Assembly: GCA_963930655.1 (NCBI GenBank)
Contig: OZ005621.1
Coordinates: 19,765,001 to 19,829,000 of the forward strand
Source of the DNA: Myrica gale
Lineage: Eukaryota; Streptophyta; Magnoliopsida; Fagales; Myricaceae
Length of the DNA: 64,000 bases
Direction: 5' to 3'
The notes under the pieces are model-generated. The model ran no database searches. It had not been told where the DNA came from and worked only from the letters and a program-made list of their open reading frames with translations. Positions 37,905-49,274 of the stretch are shown in pieces. A program made the translations under genes and the position numbers. The first letter of the stretch is position 1; every line of letters starts with the position of its first letter.

Positions 37905-39242
37905 CTGAGATGTCACAAGAACCCAGGAATGCTGAAAGATGTGTTTGAAAGATGGGAATTCCTTCTTTGAGGATCATGAGGTTGTTGCTCCATTTGATCT
38001 AACCTCATTTATCTTTGACGAGATCGGATGTTTAACTTACAACCCAGCACGATTCTGTGCTCAAATCCACTATGCAATGAGAAATCTGAACTTTGGGCAG
38101 TCTTTTCTAGTGATCATGCTTTCGATCCTATGGTATTGGGAACTTATCATGGGGATCAAGAAGCCTTCCCCTTTCCATCGGATTTATTGTCGAGAGAGCC
38201 ACGTTTTGATCAACTCATTACTGCTTCTCATGAGACCGTGCTATACAGATAGCAATCATGAATTTATTGGACTTGCTGAGTTGTTTTTTTTTGGGTCTTA
38301 CTGAGTTGTTAAGTTTGGCTTATTCTTGAGTTTCTAGTTTTTTTTTTAGATTCAACTCTTGTGCTTCCTTTGGAAGTCATTATGGTTTCTAGAGTTTGCA
38401 TTGGTGATTGTGTCAGATGTTGGTCTTTCCGATACACAAACAAATGAATATAACCTGAGTTTGGCCATATGTTTATGAAAATTTCTGTTCTCATATTTAA
38501 TTAAAATATATGAATAAAAAGTCTTTGTTCAGTGAAACTTTTAAAAATGGTTCTAATGTGTCACTTGTAGAAGTTTTAGCTCTATCTCTCTCTAAGGTTT
38601 TGGATTGGATCTTGGCAAGGGTGAAGAGTTAAGAAAAAAATGCTAAATTGCTTGAGAAGTGGGTTCCTCAGTTAGCCCAGGGCCATATGCTCCTGTTCAG
38701 ACAAAGTTTAAACATGTTGTTTTGTTTCCCTCCAAGTATTGTGTATTGCTTATTTGTGTAAGACATGACATTAGGTTGCGTTTGCGTGTTAAAATTTTAC
38801 ACCCTCTAAAATTTTAACACAATAAAATATTACAATATAATCTCTCTCTCCCATCAAATCACTACTTTTCACTACAAAAATATAAAAAATTATCTCTCTC
38901 TTCACTTTTTCACTAAACCCAATACCTAAAATTTTAACAACACTAAAATTTTACAAAACAAACAAACCCGTAAGACACCTATATATTCGTAGGGGATTAG
39001 TGCACATGTTGACCTTATGCGCTTTGAAGATGCAATTGCCAGAGTCTCCTTAGAGTCATCCACCCATGACAAAGATTCCTGTTTATCTGAACCCTGGATC
39101 TTTAATTCTTATGTCCAAAGAAGCTCGCTACCATTGGAAGCATGAAATAAATCGCAGGCCAGGGTTTCAAATATGGGAAGGCCATGAACTGAATCAGACT
39201 AGGAGAATCTCGGTAACATTGAGGAAGCTCCAAAAATATTAA
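37905..39242 (+). pseudogene. Captured, broken AlkB-like 2OG-Fe(II) dioxygenase gene
   Basis: Pieces in plus sense between the MULE arms. A piece at about 38028-38252 reads …LLSREPRFDQLI…. After an acceptor TCGTAG, 38993 on reads GISAHVDLMRFEDAIARVSL, with the iron-binding HxD (His-Val-Asp at 39005-39013). A shifted frame, about 39060-39242, reads MTKIPVYLNPG…KEARYHWKHEINR…RRISVTLRKL then stop, giving the distal iron-binding His (WKH) and the 2OG-binding Arg pair typical of AlkB homologues. The segment normally joining the two (after LESS) is deleted with a frameshift, earlier coding sequence is frameshifted, and a MITE sits in the intron. The intact parent enzyme would be a small plant AlkB-type protein; this copy is not functional. 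Confidence 0.75.
38774..38969. mobile_element. Second copy of the Tourist-like MITE
   Basis: About 196 bp and highly similar to 37478-37653 in the same orientation (TTGCGTTTGCGTGTTAAAAT … CAATATAATCTCTCTCTCCC … AAACAAACCC). It lies in what was an intron of the captured AlkB gene. Confidence 0.75.
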
Positions 39243-39987
39243 CAGATCAAACTAAGTCGGGAAGTTCAGACATTTATGTGCAAGCCATCAAAGGCTAAGA
39301 AGTCGTACATCTCGCACTTTACAATGATACTGAAAGTAAAATTTACTAGATCTGGCGAGGAAACAACTGGCTATCCAAGAATTAATCATACGGTTGCAGG
39401 CCACAATTACCAATATTTGGAAAATGGAAAACTCAATCACAAGCTAAAGACTACTAAAATCTAAAAGCACTGGAAACTGTGGGGTACAACTTAGACACGT
39501 GTATATGGAACCCTCATTGAAACGAATGAATCTAAGAAACAGAGAATGAGTAAGTAAACAACTGGCTATCCAAGATATCACCAAAGACTGCCCAAAGGAA
39601 ATCTCACGAGGAACCCAACGGATTTTGCTGGCGAGGATGCTGCGGAGATCTGGCGAGGGAGATGTTTTCACGGCAGAGATCTAGCGAGGAAGATGAAATG
39701 TGAGGGAAAGAGCGATTTCGTATGTCTTTCTATGCGGGTCGGATACATCTAAACGGGTCGAGTGCGGGTTAAATAATTTTAATTGATGTGTCCAAATCTT
39801 AGTCGCTGATGTTTGAAGAGAAAATCTGAGTCATTGATCAGTATGCAAAGCACGATACAACAAGGCATATTAACCGAACTCTCCTATAGGTATTGCAGAG
39901 GGAGTACTTAAGAGAGAGGGAGGTGGGTCCCGGTCGGGACCCATACTGCCCGAAGTGCAGAAAATCTCTATCCGCTGGTTATGGTGG

Positions 39988-40863
39988 AATTGCTCAGGTC
40001 ACATATTTTATTCTAACTAACGTCAGGTACCTTGTGCAGGCAGCAGGGTTCTTGCCAATTGGTTTTAATTACTCATACGGCGTACAACAGAATAGTGTAT
40101 GACTTTCGACTTGGACTCGGAAGGCATATTTTGGACCACGCAATGGTCGAATTGCTCAGGTCACATATTTTATTCTGACTAATGTCATATTTTATCCTAA
40201 GTAATGTCAGGTACCTTGTGCATGCAGCAGGGTTCTTGCCAATTCGTTCTAATTGTTAGAAATTAAAATATTTACACTTGACAAGCGAGACATTCATTAG
40301 GAGAATACCCAAATGAATTAATTGTGTTAACTCACTTATATTTAAAATGTTACATAAGGTGGATTATTTATAACCCAAGAGTCTCACATGCCCACATTGT
40401 CTAAGCAATGTGAGACTACACAATTCTCAACACTCCCCCGCAAACTCAAGATGGACAAACTGACAAATCTTGAGTTTGGAGTTACAAAAATAATTACAGA
40501 AAAAATTATAACAAAAATTGTCAGAAACTGAGCCGGGAGGTTGGCGGTACTGAGCCGGATGGTCGTCAGGAAGTAATCGGACTAAAGCCGAAAACCTTGC
40601 TCTAATACCTTGTTGAAATAAATTTTTTTATACTTGATAAGTGAGACATCCATTAGAAGAATATCCAAATGGATTAATTGTGTTAACTCACTTATATTTA
40701 AAATATTAAATAGAGGGTTATTTATAACCCAAGAGTCTCATATATCCACGTTTCCTAAGCAATATGGGACTACACAATTCTCAACACTAATTAGTCATAC
40801 GGCGTACAGCAGAATAGTGTATTGACTTTCGACTTGGACTCGGAAGGCATATTTCGGACCAAG
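39988..40863. repeat. ~160-bp tandem duplication, second copy split by a TRIM
   Basis: The unit starting GAATTGCTCAGGTCACAT occurs at 39988 and again at 40149. Shared blocks include GCAGGGTTCTTGCCAATT, TCATACGGCGTACA and CGACTTGGACTCGGAAGGC. The second copy is interrupted at 40249-40791 by a TRIM and resumes at about 40792. The function of the unit is unknown. Confidence 0.8.
40254..40786 (-). mobile_element. TRIM retrotransposon (complete, 533 bp)
   Basis: On the minus strand: 5' LTR 40786-40611 (176 bp), primer-binding site GGTATTAGAGC (about 40609-40599, one base off the initiator-tRNA-Met type GGTATCAGAGC), a short non-coding interior, purine tract GCGGGGGAG (about 40441-40433) and 3' LTR 40432-40254 (179 bp). 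LTRs begin TGTTGAGAATTGTGTAGT and end ACA. The exact 5-bp duplication CTAAT flanks it (40249-40253 and 40787-40791). It has no gag or pol, so it depends on another element; the primer site suggests Copia-type partners. Confidence 0.93.
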
Positions 40864-42005
40864 CGAACGTCTGGCACGACATATCCCCACATCCCCTCCC
40901 CTTTTCCCTCTCGCTATTCTTCTTAGTATATATATAAATACACATGCCACTTGCACTAATTTTCATTGTTTTTTATACCTACTCTTGTATCCTTCTCTTT
41001 TTGTATGCGAGTATCGAAGGATATTCGTGGGCGCGTTGAGGCTCCCACTCAGTGATGTATGTTTCGCTCACGTTTGTTTAGTTTTTGGAGAATATATATG
41101 TATATATACCTCTCCTATGTTTCACTGTTGGCTACTTTGGCCTTAGTGTTGTGTCTGATGGTAATGGTTTCTAGTTTCAGGCCACTAGCTACTGGTTTTA
41201 TAGGTTTTGGAGTAGTGCCAGTTTCTAGTTGTGTTCTTTAGCAATTGGGCTTCCGTTTTGTGTTATCAAGGGTGGTTCTAGACATGGCAATGTCGATTTT
41301 TGTGACGCTGTTGATTATTTACTTAGTGTTTTTTTAGGTAAAAAACGATAGAGAGACGCCATCATAGCTTCTTTTTACTTTCTTTTTTTCTTTTGACATA
41401 AATATAAAAACTTTCACCCACTGCAAAATGTCCGCCACGTATGAGAAGGAAAATCATCACCACAGTTCCACAAGAATACAATTGGTTTTAGAGGTGGGAG
41501 AATTCAATCCTCATATCTTCAGCTCCCGCAACCGCTCTCGCATGCCCCTTTTCAGATCTCCCAATCAATTGGGCTACCACTTTTATGGTTATTTAGATCG
41601 TGATTACATATTTTGTTATTTCATACTGATCTCCTACCTCCCAAGTGTCCTAATAGGTTGTTGGTGGTTCGTTGACCTACTGCTACTAGTGTTTCAACTA
41701 AATTATATTCATGATCGGACTACCATATCCCACTGAATTATTGTCTTCGGCTTGAGTGGCTAGTGTTATATATGTAGTTAGCTTCTTTTGTGTTTTTTTT
41801 CTTCATTAAAATGTGCATATTCTAATACTAAGTCCTCTGTGTTAATTACATTGTTTTGCTAATTGAGTGGTAGTATTAGTGTACATAAGAGGATTGAGAT
41901 TATTAATGATTACTTAAAAAAAATACAGAGAGATTACTAATGACTCAATCGAGGCCTAGGATATATAGAACGAGTTTCATGCCTCATCCTTGTTTCCTTA
42001 GGTGG
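40864..42005. other. Intergenic DNA without recognised features
   Basis: No protein-family match, repeat ends or RNA gene seen. Short open frames here have no family features. Confidence 0.5.
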
Positions 42006-42290
42006 TAGGGCGGACCGAATTTCCGGTTGTGCTTATATGGAGGACCGGATCACAAATTGATTTCATTTTTTAATTTTTTAGGTTAATTTCGAAGAGAGAA
42101 GGACATGACAAAATACATAGTTTTAGTTTAGGTTAAAATTAAACTTTTTAAGTTTGTAATTTGCATTAAAAATATATAAAAACATTTTTTATTTATATTA
42201 ATAAATTTGGTTCTGTCCGGTCCAGACCGGTTTTGCAAAAAGTCTGGACCGGATTTTACAATCAAGACCGGACTGGACCATAAATCGGGT
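42006..42290. mobile_element. Relic of a hAT-type MITE (same family as 31231-31587, inverted)
   Basis: Starts TAGGGCGGACCGAATT and ends in GGACCGG-rich sequence around an AT-rich centre (TTAATATAAATAAAAAATG-type, read on the other strand) matching the element at 31231-31587. The right terminus is decayed or lost and no 8-bp duplication is visible. Confidence 0.6.
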
Positions 42291-42539
42291 TCTAAAATTG
42301 CTGAGTTTAGTTGAAGAGAAATAAAGGTAATCATTCATATTTTAAAGAAATCAAGAAGAGAATTAAGAAAAAGCGTGTGAATATTTTTCCCTACTAAATT
42401 TCAAGGTGTACGTCCTGTTTTCAACGGAAAATGAAAAGGTATTTCTACTGTCAAAGTTCAGAATGTTTGAGTTTTCATGTCAACTTCTTTTTTAAAATAG
42501 AAAAAATAAAAGAAATTAAAGGAAATAAAAGAATTAATG

Positions 42540-42975
42540 GTTGGATTGGTTTTTTCTTTTTTTCGAAATGGTGTCATAATATTTCTCATCTATTTTACGC
42601 AGATTATGTCATGATTTTTGTCAATGGAAAGAAAGAACATGAGCGCTATTAATAGAGTCCTAGACATTTTATGAAGTAGTTTTTGGGCAACAAGTTAATA
42701 CTGAAAAATCTGCTATTTATTTCCCTACTCGTCTCTCTCTCTCATGGTCGTAGTCTGAAGTTACTAGTTACTGTAGTTGATAGGTTTTGTTGAGAGAAAT
42801 TTCCCGTTAGTTTATTGAAAAGAAAGTTGTTGGGTGGAAAGATAGTCTTGTTTTTGGAGGAGATCGTTTAATCTCGCTTAAATATGTCCTAAATAGTATG
42901 TATATTCATGTTCTTTTTGTTCTTTCAATTCTGAAAGTAGCGCTTTCTAAAATTCACTAGCTCTTGTTTGATTTT
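42540..42975 (+). mobile_element. Degenerate LINE reverse-transcriptase fragment
   Basis: The plus strand reads ISHLFYADYVMIFVNG (a decayed YADD catalytic box, here YADY) and, after stops, LLGGKDSLVFGGDRLISLKY, like the LINE segment after the palm (GWK.K.LS.GGR.TLIK). Many stops and frameshifts; limits uncertain. Confidence 0.6.
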
Positions 42976-43272
42976 TTATGGGTTCAGCTAATAGAAAAAG
43001 AAGAAAGGAAATATGAAAATATTGTTCTCGATGTTATTATATACACTTTGCACTCATTCGCTATAAAATTACTTTCATATAGAATTAGTAGTTTAAAGAT
43101 ATAATGTATTAAAATTAATAACTCGAAATGTAAAGTGTCATAATCTCAATAATTGATGAACAAAAGTGTATTTCTTTTTTAAAAAATTAATTGTTAATTT
43201 ATTTCAAATTAACATTGGGTAATTAATGTAAAGAAAGATCTTTGAATGAACAGGTGATTTAACCCCTCAATG

Positions 43273-43683
43273 CTAGTGAAAATACGAGGGGTCTTGAGTA
43301 TAAAGATATTTGTGGTATGAGATTAGATTACGGAGATGATTTTGAGTGCTAGCTGAAGATAGATCTTTGAATGAACAGGTGATTATGGAAATATTTGGTC
43401 TTGCTTGACCTAGCTTCTCATATGAAGATACACTTATTCTCCCTTCAAGTGACTTTGCACTCTGCTTTTCAACTTTCTTGTGAAAGCTGGGAGAAACCTC
43501 ACCAAGTGTAGATGAGTTTCCGTTCTTAGATGAGAAATCAACATACTTTGACCATAGTCTTGAACCTCTGTGAATCATTGCTTGCTCGTGGACATAGCAA
43601 CAGTGAAATACTTGCACTGGACCAGTCAAGATGAGATGTTCAACAGATTGGTGTTGGGGAAAGGATGCTGTGAGTGGATACAT
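43273..43683 (-). other. 136-codon open frame, family not recognised
   Basis: An uninterrupted minus-strand frame in an AT-rich region, starting MYPLTASFPQHQSVEHL. It has no recognisable domain, signal peptide or membrane segment. It may be an exon of an unknown gene, a gene relic or chance. Confidence 0.2.
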
Positions 43684-44555
43684 TGTTGTAGAGAACTCTA
43701 GAGAAAGAAGCTCATTAACATAACATCTATCTTCTATGTTAATGTTTGTGCAAATTTGTAAAATATATAACCCTATCTCTTAATAGGTCGGTCAGATTCG
43801 GGTTGGCACTGTTGATGCCATTGGGTTATCAGGTCTATGATAAGTTAGACTAACATCTCAATCAATGAAGGATCTAAAGAACACAAACAACATGGCCTTA
43901 TAGAATAACATCAGATGGTATCCTGTCCTACCCTTTAGTGGTAACCCATTGGAATTCTCTCGTCATCTCGTGGTCCCTGAATTTCTGACTCTAGGTGCCA
44001 TATTGAGTCTATCCTTATCAAGTCAAAGCTAACAGTTATTGCCAGGCGAATTGAAAAGCTGAATTTTGGTGAAGCACTAAAATTTTCCCATCTTTGCAGT
44101 TTTTCCTTCCTTTTTGTTTTAAAAAAGTTGAAAATGGAGTAAAATATTACGAGCAACTTCTTTTTCTGGGCTAAATATTAAGAGTAGTATGACGTGTTAT
44201 ACATCAATCTGATTCACATCTTATTTTGTATTCATTTTTGGTGATAATCTTTTCTACAATGACAAACTTAATATTTTAAAGTTAAGGATCTGTATCCTGT
44301 GCCTTAATTGGTATGAATTTCAGGTACCACAACCAAAATTACGATGTCCTTGTGTTTCTTGAACACTGGGGAAATCACTAACAATAGAGAGATTGCATGC
44401 TTGGGTTCTAATAAAATGCAAGGGCATATAAAAAGAGAGAAACTGTGTGGTTAATTTTGTTGGTGTTAACAGCTACCTATAGATAAATTTCATTTCGATG
44501 TTAAAAAAAGGATGCATTGCTCTCTCTCTGTATTTTTTTTATTATCTCTTTTCAG
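43684..44555. other. Region before the cyclase pseudogene
   Basis: The upstream cyclase exons (equivalents of exons 1-6 of the intact gene) were looked for here and not found, so the pseudogene is 5'-truncated. Nothing else was recognised. Confidence 0.5.
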
Positions 44556-46104
44556 GAAGATTTGTACTACCCGCATCCGGTGGTACAGGATGTACTTTGG
44601 GCATTTCTTCATAAGCTTGTTGAACCAGTTTTAATGCATTGGCCTGGAAAAAAATTGAGAGAAAAGGCTTTTTTTACTGTCATGGAGCACATACACTACG
44701 AAGATGAGAATACTCGTTATATTTGCATAGGACCTGTAAACAAGGTATTTTGTCTCAATACAATTTTTCATGCTGAAATATCTTTGTTTATCAGGAGGGT
44801 GAGTTTATTGGCGTAAATGCTGGCAGTTATCTAGTAACTGTGAAGAGACAATGATAACTAAGAATTACATTGGTTCTGGTGGTTCATAATCAAATCATGT
44901 AAATTCTTTTTGGTACCGTCTCTGTACTCGGTTAGAGTGTGGTACTATTCTTCATAACTTGACACTGTCCTCTGATTCTGTATTTTGTTTTCTTGCTTTT
45001 TGATGTTTGTTTTCAATTTCAGAGTCATAGTTCAGGGTTGCTCTGATTTACAGGTGTTAAATATGCTCTGTTGTTGGGTGGAAGATCCAATTTCCGTGGC
45101 TTTTAAGTTTCATCTTCCAAGAATATATGACTATTTGTGGATTGCTGAAGATGGCATGAAAATGCAGATAATACCGAACCTTTAGACAACAGCTGTAAAT
45201 TTCTAATGCAATTACGATTTGAATGACCTTGAATTGGATTGCGGTTAAAACTAAATTCTACATACAATTACTTTGTCGCAGGGCTATAATGGAAGTCAAT
45301 TGGGGGATACTGGTTTTGCTGTTCAAGCAATTCTTTCAACCAACCTTTTTGAAGAGTACAGTCCAACTCTTCAGAAGACTCATATGTACATTAAGAAATC
45401 ACAGGTGATTCTTTTCCTTCATTTGTTAAAATATGTTTGTTGTTGAGGCCTTCTCAGTACTTCCGGTAATTCAACTCATTCCCATTCTTCTTTGTTGCTT
45501 GGTTTTTCTTCATTATGAAGGTTCTAGAAGATTGCCCAGACAATCTTGATTTTTGGTACCGCCACATTTCAAAAGGTGCTTGGCCGTTCTCTCGTTGAAT
45601 ATGCACTTGATTGAGATGGTTGTATATAAGTTGAGTCACCATTTGAATAATGCTTGATGTTCATCTTTCGATATAGGTAATTATCATCATGTTTAGGACT
45701 TTTCTTTTACAGGTGTATTCGAATTTAGAGGGTAATCGATCTCATGTTGTAAACACTGGATGGGCTATGTCGGTTCTTATAGATGCTGGACGGGTATCTG
45801 TCAAGTTTTACTTCATTACGTTTTCTCTATTGACATAGGATGGTATTCTTGGTTTGTATGGTGTTACTTTGATCAGAAGCACGTTCATGGTTACCTTTAT
45901 AATTGTCTTAAAATTTGGAATTTTCACTCTCCTGGTAGTAGTCAAAGCATGTGAACATAGTTATGAACTTGTGCTGCATGTTTCTGTAGGTAGTGTTATC
46001 TTTTGTGTGTATAGTGATTTCGTTAAATTTTGCTCTAGAGTTTCGGGTTGGAACTCGAATGCGTTTTTTGACCGTAAGGACACTTTTGTGCCACTTCAAC
46101 TCTG

Positions 46105-47972
46105 TGAAAAAAGACAGGTGTTTATGGAATTGAAGGAAAAATGCTGAAACGGATTTTGGGGTGGAAGTCCAAGTTACTGTCACAGGCGGGGAGGGCTTGC
46201 CTGATTAAGTCGGTTGTTTTGGCACTCCCCACCTATTTTATGTCGCAATTCCTTCTTCCGCAGAGGTACTGTGAGGAGCTTGATGGTATATTGAGGAAAT
46301 TTTGGTGGGGCTTTCCTCAAGAAAAATCCAGGAATTTTGTGCCTCGTGCATGGGAGGCTCTTAGCTGGCCGAAGGATTTAGGTGGCCTGGATTTCAGGCT
46401 CCTTTTTGATTACAATAGAGCCTTGATCTCCAAATTGGGTTGGCATCTTTGTTTCCACCAAGATAAATTTTGGGTTCAGGTCATTCGTGCAAAGTATGAC
46501 AACCCTCACATGCATAGCATCTCAAAACACTCTTCTTCTGTTTCGTGGTGGTGGCATGAGCTTCAGAAATGTCTCCCTATTATTGAGAAGGGTCTCTGTT
46601 TTGCGGTGGGAGAGCACTCGGTTTTGAACTGCTGGGAGGACCCGTGGGTTAGTTCTTTGGAATCTTTTAAGCCGAAACCTCGCTCTTTGGAAGTTAATAG
46701 GGAGCAGATCTGGTTGGTGGCTAATCTGTGGTGTTCGGATTCTGCTTCTTGGAAGACTAACTTAATTTCCGACTTTTTGAGGCGGCTAGTGCCTCTGATA
46801 TTCTCCAACTCCCTCCTCCGAGACAGATGAGTGCCGATGTTGCTCTCTGGTTGCTTTCTCCGGACAGTGTCTTCTCTGTTAAAAACGCTTATAGTGTTTT
46901 GTTAAGTGACCGTACTCCCCCTTTACCCCTCCTCTCCCCTGCTGATTGGAAGTATTTTTGGCGCCTCAAACTTCCGGACCGACTTAAATACTTCTTGTGG
47001 AGGGTTATTTGGAATTCTCTCCAAACTCGTTCACTGTTGTCTCGTTGCTTGCAGGGTCTGCCTTCAAATTTTAACACCTGTTAGATGTGTGGTGCGGCTG
47101 AAGAAAAGGTGGTCCATCTTTTTCTGGAGTGTCCCTTTGTTATTTGTATGTGGAGATCAGGCCCTTGGCCTTTGGATATAACTTCTTTGGGTATACAGTC
47201 GATGGTGGAGTGGATTATGACCCTCCTTCATCCTCTGCGTGCCCTTAACATTAATCCGGTTGATGAACATGCTTTTGTGGTGTATGCTGTTCTTGTTATG
47301 GATACCATTTGGTTTGCTAGAAATCAGAAAGTCCACCTCAACATTCCAGCCGATCCAAATGTCCTTTTTCAGCGTATTCAAAGGGGTTATAAGCAGCATC
47401 TGGCAGCTTGGCGTTCTCGAGCTCAACAAGATCTTAAGATTTGGATGGCTCCTGTGGAGGGATTTATCAAAGTAAACTCTGACGCAGCTGTGAGGCCTTC
47501 TTTTGTCGCTATTTTGTGTATCTGCTATAACCATCTTGGCAAAGCTTTATGGGCGCGTGCTGAAATTCTCCCCCGAATGTCACCCTTCATGGCTGAGCTC
47601 ATGGTCATTCGGATGGCAGTAGGAGAAGCTCATTTTAGAAGTTTGGGTCAGGTGGTTTTTGAGAGTGATTCTCTCACCTCGATTGTTGGTATCAGTGAGT
47701 CGTCTCTTCTTTTCGATGCTGCTATTGAAGGGCACTTTGAAGCTATCCGCGAGATGGCGTCTTCTTACCCATCGTGGAGCTTCTTGAAAGCTTCACGTCA
47801 AGCTAATGTCAATGCTGATAGCTTGGCCAAGTGGGCTGCTAGTAGGAGATTCTCTGGTTGTATTTCTCTTGACATTTTACCTCCACCTCTGCTTCGCCAG
47901 AGGGTGACTTTTGATCCCCCTTGAGGGTGTTGGTTTTTCTTTTGAATAATACGTCGTTGTTTAGAAGAAAAA
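46105..47972 (+). mobile_element. 5'-truncated LINE with RNase H domain
   Basis: Plus-strand pieces of a LINE polyprotein C-terminus: reverse-transcriptase thumb region (GWKSKLLSQAGRACLIKS … FWWGFPQ, from about 46110), zf-RVT region (FRLKLPDRLKYFLWR-like, MCGAAEEKVVHLFLECPF) and an RNase H domain ending at 47924. The RNase H keeps its acidic residues: NSDAA, AELMVIRMA, ESDSL and NADSLAKWA. Lesions are a frameshift near 46780 and a TAG at 47082-47084. An A-rich tail follows at about 47967. CTCTGTGAAAAA before and CTGTGTAAAAAA after may be an imperfect target duplication. It lies inside the cyclase pseudogene. Confidence 0.88.
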
Positions 47973-48241
47973 AAACTGTGTAAAAAATGGTCTCGTATTA
48001 AAACGTAAAAGGAAAGAAAACAAAGAATTAGTCATTTTTGAATTATTTGAAAAGATCTCAATTTGGTCACCAACGAATCCTAAGATTAGCCAATTCAACG
48101 TCGAATTTGTTTGGAGACCTCCAAAGCAGCCTTATTTTCATGTGTGCTGAGGAACTCATTGTGATAGTTATTATTTTCTTAGCATGCAATTTTATTTCGT
48201 TCTTGCTGTTGAACCAGGCTGAGAGAGATCCAACGCCAATT

Positions 48242-49274
48242 TTTTTTTTTTTTTTCTAGGCAACAAGACAATATATTAAAATCCGAGAACAGTACAGCCA
48301 GTACAAAACACAAAATCGACGTGAAGGCTAGCAGAAAACCTAAACGAACCAGAAGGCCCTACAATAAACAGGAACCAAAGGTCCAGTAGCCAAACCGGAC
48401 AACACAGCCGGTACAAACAACCAACATAAACAACCAAAACGAACACCAACCAAGACAAACATACGCCAACACAAACAGCCAACATAAACAACCAGGACAA
48501 ACAGGCCACAAAGGCCAACACACAAGACACAACCAAATCGGTTACAGAGACCGGAACCCAACACAACCACCGCCCGAAGCGGTGGCGGCTTCCGCTAGAG
48601 GATTGACGAGCGTGGCGCCGAACTGACTCCAACCAGACAAACTTCATGCAATGACAGGCTGCACCATGAGGAAGAGGAGAGAGAGCTCCACAAGGGCGGT
48701 ATCCAGAGGGGCCAGGAACCAAAACCACCGAACGCAGAGGCGCACACGCACCCACGGCCGCGCGTGGCCCACACACGCCGGCAAGGAGAGGTCGGACAGG
48801 GACGACAAGGACCGCCAGGGGGAGCTAAGCACGGCGGGGTAGAGCGGGTCCTCCAAAAAACGATCAAACCCGCCGGGAGAGAAGTACGAGAGGACTGGCG
48901 GGTGAGATCCACGCGCGCGCGTGCGCGCGCGTGAAGACTCACGCGTCGTCCGGATGCAACATCTCGGGGCCGGATCTGATCGCCGGAGAGAGCAGTCCAC
49001 CACCAGGGACACCGTGAGCACAAAAAAACCACCGGAAAAACCGAGATCTAACAGCAAACCGTGATGCACGATCAAAACCGGAGAAACTCCGGCCACCAAC
49101 AGAGTGACCGGAGAGGAGGGAAGGGAGGGGGAGGAGGGGGAGGAGCCAAAGCTCCTCCCCCAGCCACAACAGCAAAAGGAAAGAGGGTGTTTGCAGAAGA
49201 GGGGGAGGGGAGTCTAGAGAGAGGGAGGAGTCTCTCTCTCTAGACGAACGAGATTTTTTTGACCGGGCATAATC
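48242..49274 (-). mobile_element. Non-coding retroposon, family X copy 1, with 16-bp target duplication
   Basis: Flanked by the exact 16-bp duplication AGATCCAACGCCAATT (48226-48241 and 49275-49290). A 16-base T run at the left gives the polarity: minus strand with poly-A tail. The 1.0-kb body is GC-rich at its 5' end (48600-49200) and T/G-rich at its 3' end. It ends AATATATTGTCTTGTTGCC before the tail. No reverse transcriptase or recognised gene; open frames exist only because the DNA is GC-rich. It is related to 52385-53272. It splits the cyclase pseudogene. Confidence 0.85.
48908..48933. repeat. Alternating CG/GC purine-pyrimidine tract
   Basis: About 26 bp of alternating pyrimidine and purine (CACGCGCGCGCGTGCGCG…), the only such CpG tract in the window, inside retroposon copy 1. 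Such sequence can adopt Z-DNA; that is a general property, not shown here. Confidence 0.8.

Larger units (their letters stand above)
37052..39903. mobile_element. Long-TIR MULE-like element carrying an AlkB gene fragment (Pack-MULE-like)
   Basis: Two long inverted arms: 37052-~37776 (including a later MITE at 37478) and ~39385-39903. They match through several hundred bp, for example GAGTTCGGTTAATATG, ATTTGGACACATCAATT, CAGCATCCTCGCCAG, CATATACACGTGTCTAA and CAACCGTATGATTAATTC. The outer ends differ by a small indel near CTCTGCAA, and no 9-bp duplication was found, so the limits are approximate. The interior holds a decayed AlkB-type dioxygenase gene and a second MITE. The arms are directly visible; Mutator-like is inferred from the long terminal repeats. 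Confidence 0.75.

Noticed and set aside
45168-45281. A U12-type AT-AC intron explaining the AT donor in the cyclase pseudogene
   Set aside because: The sequence is ATAATA, not the ATATCC consensus of U12 introns, and the acceptor ends in AG; the intact paralogue has a GT donor at the same place.
48276-49175. Several long minus-strand frames rich in Ser, Leu, Cys, Val and Arg
   Set aside because: They lie in the retroposon body bounded by a 16-bp duplication and poly-A tail; composition is due to GC- and TG-rich DNA and no frame is shared with the second copy.
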